Assembly: GCA_021030915.1 (NCBI GenBank)
Contig: JAGEMR010000077.1
Coordinates: forward strand, 81,040-145,039
Source of the DNA: Astrothelium macrocarpum
Taxonomy: Eukaryota; Ascomycota; Dothideomycetes; Trypetheliales; Trypetheliaceae
DNA: 64,000 nt
Direction: 5' to 3'
Part shown: positions 57,401 to 64,000 of the stretch, one piece after another
Position numbering within the stretch: the first letter of the stretch is position 1
Layout: every line of letters begins with the position of its first letter
The notes under the pieces: model-generated
What the model saw: only the letters and a program-made list of their open reading frames with translations
The model's database searches: none
What the model was told of the DNA's origin: nothing
Made by a program: the position numbers and the translations under genes

Positions 57401-57828
57401 CAAAGAGTCAAATAAGGCTCCGCTGCGTCCATACCGAGTTTGTAAAAGTGTTCATCCAACGAGCGGCCTTGAAGCACTGGCAGATCAAACACCACCGGAT
57501 TGCTTGTATCATTGTTTTTCCCAAGAAGATCGTGACGCGCAAGATGGTCTTTGGATAAAGTGGCCAGCTCAGGGGGGGTCTGCGTGCTCGTTCCTTGGAA
57601 AAGTTGTTTGTGAACGTGGTGGCTAACTTGCTGGATACCTATCTCATTGTATCTCCCCTGACGCACACCACGTGTGTCTCCTTCTGCTCCTTCGACAGCC
57701 GTTGAAAGCCTCCTTGGTTGACATCTTTGCAACTGGCCATAAATAGGGGTTCGCAGCGCCAGGCATGGAGCATGGCATCGTGGAAGAAGATTGGATCCCA
57801 GTCGGGCTCGAGTAGAGATGCGCATCAT
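54418..57828 (-). CDS. MIP1: Mitochondrial DNA polymerase gamma, catalytic subunit
   Basis: Family A polymerase that replicates mtDNA. Single exon, 1,136 residues, start MMRIS at 57828 with an Arg-rich presequence. The 3'-5' exonuclease motifs are present: TFDTEV near residue 187, VGHNIGYDR near 240, YCAADVEITHRVY near 370. Polymerase motifs: A, CFVGADVDSEELWIASLVGD near 705; B, RNDAKVFNYGRIYGAG near 765; C, VHDEIRY near 912. The C-terminal 130 residues after the palm are Pro-rich and basic, as in fungal Mip1 extensions. Divergent from the RING gene with 484 bp between starts. Confidence 0.96.
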   Translation of the reverse strand: MMRISTRARLGSNLLPRCHAPCLALRTPIYGQLQRCQPRRLSTAVEGAEGDTRGVRQGRYNEIGIQQVSHHVHKQLFQGTSTQTPPELATLSKDHLARHDLLGKNNDTSNPVVFDLPVLQGRSLDEHFYKLGMDAAEPYLTLCKQYVRANAPPRPRKWVARSGWTKYHADGTSEQVDAPQESMLTFDTEVMWKETSFPAMACALSPTAWYAWISPWLLEESTSDRHLIPLGNIEEPRIVVGHNIGYDRARIAEEYDLKQSKNYFVDTMSLHVAVNGMCSRQRPTWNKHKKARELRDKIAKSDRDADLALLLESRAVQDEEEELWVGRSSINSLRDVAKFHCGVTIDKARREYFGELDRQGIRAKLDELLDYCAADVEITHRVYKKVFPLFLETCPHPVSFAALRHLSTQMLPVNESWEAYTANAEATYHKLADAVVQRLVDLTEKALEVKGLPDKYLNDPWLQQLDWSGQEVKMVKGKRKGDSPRPAARQKKPGMPNWYKDLFQTNTAPISLSVRTRVAPLLLKLAWDGYPLFWTDKNGWTFRVPNDEAWAYTNKAIVDCDLSEESNQSLSQDRKHRYFKLPHKDGPSARCANPLAKGYLQYFEKGNLSSEYSYAKEALEMNASCSYWISARERIMSQMVVYDYEAKGKAKVADNQKGIGYILPQVIPMGTITRRVVENTWLTASNAKRNRVGSELKSLVKAPPGYCFVGADVDSEELWIASLVGDSQFKLHGGNAIGFMTLEGSKAAGTDLHSRTAKILDISRNDAKVFNYGRIYGAGLKFACTLLRQFNPELTETQASEVASKLYAETKGKRTSRKALHERAFWRGGTESFVFNKLEDFAEQEQPRTPVLAAGITEALMRRYINKGGFMTSRINWAIQSSGVDYLHLLIISMDYLSRRFNLQARLALTVHDEIRYLVKEEDKYKAAMALQVANVWTRAMFSQQMGINDLPQSCAYFSAIDIDHVLRKEVDMDCVTPSQPNPIPPGESIDIEGLLAKDQDAYLDPDLKPLDAPQVRKYPYTPRVPVMAELQHRSDLLYLRAQVTNDDKEFRDILKELKPSSVPKRSKTRSKEEQQSDDSQTRPLHYQQTVNLLPVGEWGGQKFHRPWDGAKKLDSWHGFDSNTFRRMPTRPAGRV

Positions 57829-58312
57829 AGGGCGACAAGCGAGCCGCTGTCACCTCATTGTTGGCGAGGGTCTGTATGGTCTCTATGAAGAGTGTTTTCG
57901 CGTAAAGCAGCACACATACAAATCGCGTAGTGACGACAGTCTAGGGAGTTGTGGTCCGTGCTGCCGCCCATTTACCTTATCTCCGCGCTTCACACTCCAC
58001 GCCTCTTTCACCTTTCCATTTTACCTTCCCGGTGCCTCTTGCTCTGCGCTGCCGCAATAAGCCGTCTCCTCTATTAGTCTCTCAAACAGCACCCTTCGGT
58101 TGCCCGATCGTGCAACCATTCTACAACTATTCTTTGGATGCCCGATAGTGCAGCCATTCTACAACTACTCTTCTGTCCCCCGATCGTGCAGCCATTTATA
58201 ACTACTCTGCTTCTTCACTCAAGCTATTGCTTCACTTTACCACTCACTTTTAACTGTCCGATGAGCCTCATAAAGTGAACCTCACTGAAAAGAGGTGGAA
58301 ATGGTATAGGTT
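57829..58312. other. Divergent promoter region POLG / RING ligase with tandem repeats
   Basis: 484 bp between start codons. It contains three copies of a 38-bp tandem repeat at 58103-58215, close to the RING gene start. No supported gene. Confidence 0.55.
58103..58215. repeat. 38-bp tandem repeat, three copies
   Basis: Units start CCCGAT[C/A]GTGCA at 58103, 58141 and 58179, followed by CCATTCTACAACTA. The period is exactly 38. Copy 3 has a one-base deletion and small changes. It lies 100-210 bp upstream of the RING ligase start. Confidence 0.8.
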
Positions 58313-59386
58313 ATGGAAAATCGCGATTGGGCTTCATCCCCGTCCTCTCAATCCTCTTACATTCAAGGTCGCCCTTCTTCCACCTTCTCACCATATTCAG
58401 ACTTCACTGGCTCAGAGTCTTTCTCGACTCTGCCTCCGATACTCCAGGGATTCATTAACAATTCCTCTAATCCGTCTGGACGTCCTGGTGCCCGCTCTCA
58501 TCCTCCAACAGCTCCAGAAGAAGACGACTCGTTTAGCTCTGACCGGCTTCCCTCATTCTCTGAAGTGACTGGGCTTCGAGACTTCAGCGACTCTCCTTTG
58601 AGCCTTGGTCTCACTCATCAAAGTCAGGATCACGCAAACACTCACGAGACCGTAGACCTTCTTTCCGAATCCGAACCTCTTTCTATGGCGCCACGACGAG
58701 CATCTAAGCGAGGTGCAGAAGCACTCTCTACCAGCTCCCCTAACAAACGCACCAAACGCGATGCCCCCCCGAATTACGAACACAATGCGGACAGGTCGAT
58801 TGAAGAAGTCGATCTAGCAGAGGATGAGCCAGCTTTGTCAGATACTCTTCAAAAACAGCGAGAACAGCAGATCGCAGCACAGGAAGATTCGCAAAAACCA
58901 ACCAAATTATCCAAACTAACCTGCATCATATGCCTAGACAAAATGACCAATATTACTGCGACTTCTTGTGGTAAGTTGCTCAGCGTGGTTTTAGCCTTTG
59001 CAAGAAATTGAGGTTAAAGATACTGCTCTCCGATACAGAGTGAGAGAGCTTATCGACCGATGACTGCCATTCGATCATATAGTTCTTTTACATCACGAAG
59101 GCGATATATCGGTAGACTGATATCTCATGCATGCTCTATCTTCCTAACCTACTTTCAACACGGTGTCATGATTAGAGCTTACACTGAATGTGACATAGGC
59201 CATATATTCTGCTTCGAATGCCTTGTACAGGCTATTCGCTCCCAGGATAGGAGTCATGACGGTCGTCGTGGTAATTGCCCCGTATGCCGGCAGCCTATTT
59301 CGCTCAACAAGAAACACGACATTATCCCTCTCGAAATAATGAAGGCGTCGACTACGCAGCCCACGAAACGAACGAAGACACATTAA
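58313..59386 (+). CDS. RING E3 ligase, SUMO-targeted type (Slx8/RNF4-like)
   Basis: Likely nuclear ubiquitin ligase acting on SUMO-modified proteins in DNA repair. Two exons, 58313-58970 and 59199-59386 (281 residues), separated by a 228-nt intron inside the RING. The RING reads CIICLDKMTNITATSC, then GHIFCFEC, then CPVCRQP: C-x2-C, C-x-H-x2-C, then C-x2-C in order, near residues 204-260. The N-terminal half is disordered and Ser-rich. It carries two acidic hydrophobic patches, TVDLLSESE and EEVDLAEDE, which look like SUMO-interaction motifs, plus a nuclear-localisation-like NKRTKR. Orthology to Slx8 is inferred from this plan. Confidence 0.8.
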
Positions 59387-59673
59387 AGACATTGGGTTAG
59401 GAATCCGGAGAGTCATGATGCTTGTTTTCATAATGCATGGAAAGAATAGGTGGCGTTTGTCTAATTCTTGATGAGATACCCCGATGGTTAGTTCATCATT
59501 CAGCAGAACGTTGTAACGTATTTGTACAAGCCAACCTTGAACTTCCTCTAGAGAATGATTTCAGTCAATTCTACTTCAAATCACCAGTAAGTGTCAGAAG
59601 AAATGTCCAACTGCCTGCATAGACTAAAACCTGTGGGAGGGCCCTCATTAATCGGGGCAGCAGCAACTACGCT

Positions 59674-59873
59674 AAGAAATGTCACGCGCGACCGCAATAC
59701 ATATTACCGCTGCAGGCTTCATAGGGGGAACCCCATACCATTCCAAGCCGTGAGAGCCTGTCAACAATTCAATAAGAAATATCACTCGCGACCGCGAGAT
59801 ATATCACTCCCACAGGCCTCATACGGAGGACCCCATATCATTCCTAGCTATCAGAACCTGTCAATAATTCATC
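59674..59873. repeat. Diverged 100-bp tandem duplication
   Basis: Unit A (59674-59773) and unit B (59774-59873) share AAGAAAT[G/A]TCAC, GACCGC, CAGG, TCATA, ACCCCATA and CCTGTCAA in the same order. The period is 100. Most differences are C/T or G/A transitions. Confidence 0.7.
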
Positions 59874-59955
59874 GTGAAAAACTTTCCGAAGCTTCTTGTT
59901 TCCCATTGCTGAGGGTCTCCCTACAAAGCGTGTAGCCATTATATTTTCCACGGTG

Positions 59956-59980
59956 GCGGGTGACGTTCCTTATTACAACC
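59956..59980 (+). repeat. Dispersed 25-bp repeat, copy 2
   Basis: Matches 54144-54168 with three transition differences. Both copies are intergenic and in the same orientation, 5.8 kb apart. Confidence 0.4.
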
Positions 59981-60613
59981 AGCCGCTTTCGTTACATCTC
60001 TAGATTTTTCTTTCTATTCTTTCGTACCCTAGTCCCGCACGTATCATGTTTCAATCGCTCAGTTTACTCGGAAGGATGGACAGAAAACCAGTAAAATTTT
60101 GATCTCAATGCAAAACTCTTGCCGAATCAAATCTTCAAAAATGCTCCAGCTCAATCACCTTCTCTGTATATTCTATCTTAGTTGTTCAACTGCTTTCAAG
60201 TGTCCGCCAATCTCGGTGCTTGCCAGTCAATTCTTCTGCCGCTGCTTCGCTTGTAAGTCCTAACCCTTCTCTTACAGCTTTATGAGGTCGCACAGTAAGG
60301 AGAGCAGGTAGAAATCAGAATACACCAACCAAACTGGAAACATAGAAATGGGACTCAACAGGACATGGGGCAAACATGGATAACGAGGAGTGGCAACGTG
60401 AGCTAAGCTATTTATCAAATCTACCAAATTCGCTGCGCCTTGAACTCTTAACTCAACCCAATTCTCTACATACCCTGGTGTTTCTATGATATATCTCCTT
60501 AAACTCTCCAAAAAAAAAAAAGATTTGTTAAGCTACATATCTAGTCACACCAATATCGTTGGGTATCGCCAATGCAACTGTACGAAAGTATACAGCAATG
60601 CAGTCAACAACAA

Positions 60614-63430
60614 TTACAACACAAGGACTCCTATTCCAAGTGCTACAACCGCAATAATGCCCAACTTCAACCACAGCCCATCCCCCAGCCTCGTTCCCGC
60701 TCCCAAGAACACAGCAGGCGCAGACGTTGTTCTTCCGCCAACTCCACTATAGACATAAGATCCTATTCCTCCGCTTCCTTTCGCACTTCCAACTGTGCTC
60801 GTCACGCCCGCACTCGCCTCGACGACATCTCCATTCGGCGCCTCACTAATCGTAACTCCATCACTTACTATCGCCGCACCCCCCGGAACCAACGTTGTCC
60901 CGCCGACAATCAGCTCCCCCACTCCCGTTGGACTCAGCGTCAACACGACGCCACCCGGCTCGGTCAGCAGCCATTGTCCAGGCGCTAAGCTCTGCGTCAC
61001 GCCATTCACGACGCCGACGTACCCGCCATCTGCCAGGCCATCTGGGGGCACGGAGATGGTTTCCACTCGGCCGTTTTGTGTGACAGTGACGGCATGGCCT
61101 GGGAGCAAGGTTTGGCCGTCGATGATGAGCGCAGAGCCAGCAGTGGGTGTTGCAGTAAAGACATCGGTGCCGAGGGTGAGCGCGGTGATGGTGCCAGGGA
61201 TAGGGTAGTCGTATTCAGAATCGACGGGAAGAGAAGAGACGGTGTGGCCATTGAAGAGAATGGCCCCAGAGGGGGCAAGAGAGTATACGGTTCCGGAAAA
61301 GGTGATTGGAGTCCCACCGGCGTGAAGGATTTGGCCGTCAATTGCGTAAGCGTTGGAGCCGGAGGGCGTGAAAACAACATTATCGATGGTAATGGGGGTT
61401 GAGTCTGGGTAAGCAGGGAGGTTGGACAGAGTTTCGCCGTTGGCCACCACAGCGTTAGACGGGCCTAGGGAGTATGTCGTCCCTGATTCTACCACTGCTG
61501 CTCCGCCTAAGCTGATCGTTTGCCCTCCTATGGCAACAGCGTTGGATCCTAATGGAGTGGCAATCGCATCACCAAAAGTTACAGGTCCTGGTTCTGGATT
61601 GTAAGCATCAATGCTCGATACTGTCCGGCTATTGACAACTACTGCTCCTGATGCGCCCAGTGATAATGTGTTTCCTGCTGTGACTACTGGGGTTCCACCA
61701 GCACTGATAGTCTGACCTTCCGGGAAAATATAGCTGCCGGGTGCAAGAGGTGTGGCAGTTACACCGCCAATGATGACAGGCTCTGTTGTTGTTACTGGCG
61801 CTTGTCCACTGTTTATATGACCAGATACAGAGTCTTTGTTTCCTTGGTCGGTCAACGAGCTACCGCTGTCTCCAGCTCCATCATTTGCAGCCTGATTGCC
61901 CCCCTCAGGAGGCTTTAAAGCAGACAAAATATTCGCTCCCACGCTATCGCCCACTTGCGAAGTACTGGCGCCATTGGGGTTTCCACTAACGCCATTTCCA
62001 AGATTATGGGCAGGAACTCCGCTACTACTAGCAACTATACCAGGAGTCACGGCCGGTCCTTGCGATCCTTGAGGTCCTGCACCAGCTGCTTGCGATGCCG
62101 CTCCACCAGAGCCAGAGCCAGAGTCAGTATTTGGCACAGGATCAGGTCTCTGTGATTGAGACTGCCCTGCATCTACTCCGCCTTCACTTAAATTGTCTAC
62201 CGACTGCGGCTCCTTCTGAGGAGATACACTGGAAGAGAATTGTCCGTCCGGTGGTGGGGCTGGATTGATGGAGCTTGTGCCCATGGGCAGGGTTGAGCTA
62301 GGAATAGGCAGAGTTGTCATAGTTGGGGATACAACTGCCTGTGTGGTTGTATGAGGCTGTGCGGTCTGCGTAGGTAGTGGAGGATCTCCTACGGTCGTGG
62401 TCCCGCCGCTGGCTCCTACTATTGTATTGCCTCCACCACCACCTTGGTCTCCGCCACCATAATTTCCCTCCTCCGGTATTATGGTTGCCGTCTCAACAGT
62501 CAATTCTGCTACAGGTATGTGGAGCGTAGCGGCGCCCGCTCCTCCACCACCGCTGCATTGCGCAAGGAAGGGGTACTTTGATTTGACACTGGGCTGAGAG
62601 GCAATGAATGATAATAGACCTGGAAAGACAGAGATTTCTGGTTCCTCTCCCAGTTCGAGCAAACTGCTAATGCCGTCTGATCCAGGGAGCCAATACCAAG
62701 GCGGATCGAGGATTATTTGTTGATGATTATTGCCAACTTCGAAGAAATCGTCCCCTGAGCTCCCCGCATATGGATCAGCCTCCTCCAGCTGAGTGACAAT
62801 GTCAGGCGTGTCCTCCGTATTCGTGTAAATGTCGATACACTCAGTCCCGGAAGAAAATCCAGTCGCAATAGCCGCAATTGATACAACGACAAAAGGCGTA
62901 GGAGACGCTCTTTGAAGACGTTAGCTTGCGATGCTATAGGTAGAGAATAAACTGTAGCTAGGCACACACATAGATGTATGACCATCTTGCCAGATAGTTG
63001 AGGAATCGACAGCGGTGCCGCCGTACCATCCGTTATCATACCCTAGAATGTTAGGAATGTTGGAGAATGAGTACTGATCTGTTGAAGATACATCCTGGTC
63101 TATACATGTGCCATAACTATAAGGATTGGTTGCGTTGTTTGTAATCGTGAGTGTCGTTGAGGGCACCACTGTAGTGCCATATTGAGCAAATTTGGTAACG
63201 ACAGTCTCTTTAGTGTATTCCAACGAGCTACTATACCAGAAGTTTATGGCGACGAAGTTGACATATAAGAAACAACATATCTGCGAGGTGTTTGCGGCTG
63301 CTGTGATAGTTGAGGGACTGGACATGCTCGTTATAGTCGTTATAGATGCGTTGACAACATTGGTAGCAGAATGTCCAGCTACCAGCCTTGCCAGGCACAG
63401 AAGCATTAAGGTCAACATCACGGCTTCCAT
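60614..63430 (-). CDS. GPI-anchored repetitive cell-surface protein
   Basis: Probable cell-wall or surface protein; role unknown. Two exons, 63430-62970 and 62909-60614 (918 residues), joined by a 60-nt GTGTGT...AAAG intron. An N-terminal signal peptide (MLTLMLLCLARLVAG core) precedes a Cys-containing domain with several N-glycosylation sites. A Gly/Ser/Pro-rich linker follows. Then come about five degenerate 60-70-residue units built on GG[Q/T]T[I/L]..GG....SGT.YSLGPS. The C-terminus has small residues (GSGGIGSYVYSG) and a terminal hydrophobic stretch (LKLGIIAVVALGIGVLVL), as in GPI-anchored proteins. Similar repeat proteins are common but uncharacterised in Pezizomycotina. Confidence 0.82.
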
Positions 63431-64000
63431 CGCCTAAAGAGTGACTCTTTCAAAGAGACTGCTGAATGTGCGACTAGACGACCCGTGGTTTTGTAACGAA
63501 AAGTAAGAGAAACATTGCACAAGTATACATGTGGGACTGGCTGGTTCTTATTGATTGTAGGTTAGCAAGATCGCGGCAGAGCCCAGTCGCTAGACCCAGG
63601 AGCTGCAGGCCATTACACGATCAGCCACAATTACCATTTAAAGCTCATCTTCTGTCAGAAGACCGAGGGTGTTGAGACAAGCCAGTTGCTCGGGAAAGCG
63701 ACGAGCTATTTCGGTGACTCAACAGGAAAGCGGCCGTCGAGTCCAGTGCAGAACAAGAAATTTATTGGTAAAGAGAAAGGTAGGTCTCCACTTTAGAGCA
63801 GATTATATGCAGTCAGTACACATTGTAACGCAGAAAGGGCGTACCACTACAATGGGTAGCACAGCCGGTGATGCATAGGAGCCAAAAATAGAGTACTGTT
63901 GCATGCTCAGGCTTCGGAAAGTGGTAGGAGTAGTCCCGGCTCCGTGCACGGCCCGGCTGCGTGCACACCTCGAATTTCGCTCAACACCACGAATTCGTAC
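63431..64000. other. Upstream flank of the GPI protein gene
   Basis: 570 bp to the window edge: promoter of the GPI protein and unknown sequence. No supported gene. Confidence 0.5.

Larger units (their letters stand above)
59387..60613. other. Convergent intergenic region RING ligase / GPI protein
   Basis: About 1.2 kb with no supported gene. It contains a diverged 100-bp tandem duplication (59674-59873) and a second copy of the 25-bp dispersed repeat (59956-59980). Confidence 0.55.

Noticed and set aside
1..64000. tRNA, rRNA, CRISPR or intact transposon genes
   Set aside because: No cloverleaf with a proper T-loop, no rRNA-like stretch, no regular spacer array and no transposase or reverse-transcriptase frame were found by eye; a tRNAscan or repeat-library search could still find missed ones.

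Overview
The window is nuclear DNA of a filamentous ascomycete (Pezizomycotina). Support comes from spliced genes with short introns (about 45-80 nt, GT...AG, with CTAAC/CTGAC-like branch points), a HET-domain gene, a C2H2 plus fungal_trans regulator, CHS7, POT1, CUL4, an ArAE/DUF2421 transporter-like protein and a GPI-anchored repeat protein. I could not assign a genus. About 20 protein-coding genes are supported, most with rebuilt exon boundaries whose total coding length is a multiple of three. No rRNA, convincing tRNA, CRISPR or intact transposon was seen.

Layout. 1-2589(-): Cdc25-type RasGEF, cut by the window edge. 2590-6030: long non-coding gap between two divergent regulators. 6031-8761(+): C2H2/fungal_trans transcription factor. 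9651-10780(-): CHS7. 11973-15471(+): ArAE_2/Bre4-like membrane protein. 15973-16567(-): ALB1, divergent from a membrane-anchored ubiquitin protease at 16826-19000(+). 19394-21325(+): HET protein. 21643-22312(-): RPL32. 23484-25396(-): homeodomain factor. 27196-28579(-): MDM10, divergent from MRT4 at 28835-29685(+). 30444-31130(+): short F-box/2EXR-like protein. 31353-34419(-): CUL4. 34757-37742(-): MGM1, divergent from DUG3 at 38123-39350(+). 39466-41007(-): DUF1308 protein, divergent from SRP9/21 at 41336-41923(+). 42198-44312(-): POT1.

44.3-48.2 kb is a gene-poor island. It holds one two-exon gene for a 66-residue secreted six-cysteine peptide with knottin-like spacing, two hairpin-forming inverted repeats and decayed duplications. 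Next come a giant Pro/Glu-rich protein of about 1,600 residues with a pentad-repeat segment and a Lys-Pro tail (48217-about 53378, -), mitochondrial DNA polymerase gamma (54418-57828, -), a SUMO-targeted-type RING ligase (58313-59386, +), diverged tandem repeats, and a GPI-anchored repetitive surface protein (60614-63430, -).

Themes. Several genes serve mitochondrial genome and membrane upkeep (MDM10, MGM1, POLG and possibly the membrane-anchored ubiquitin protease). Others serve 60S assembly and translation (RPL32, ALB1, MRT4, SRP9) or ubiquitin/SUMO signalling (UBP, CUL4 with a SIM-like motif, RING ligase). Six closely spaced divergent pairs or near-pairs probably share promoters. The most novel-looking items are the pentad-repeat giant protein, the cystine-knot-like secreted peptide, and the GC-AG intron in MGM1.
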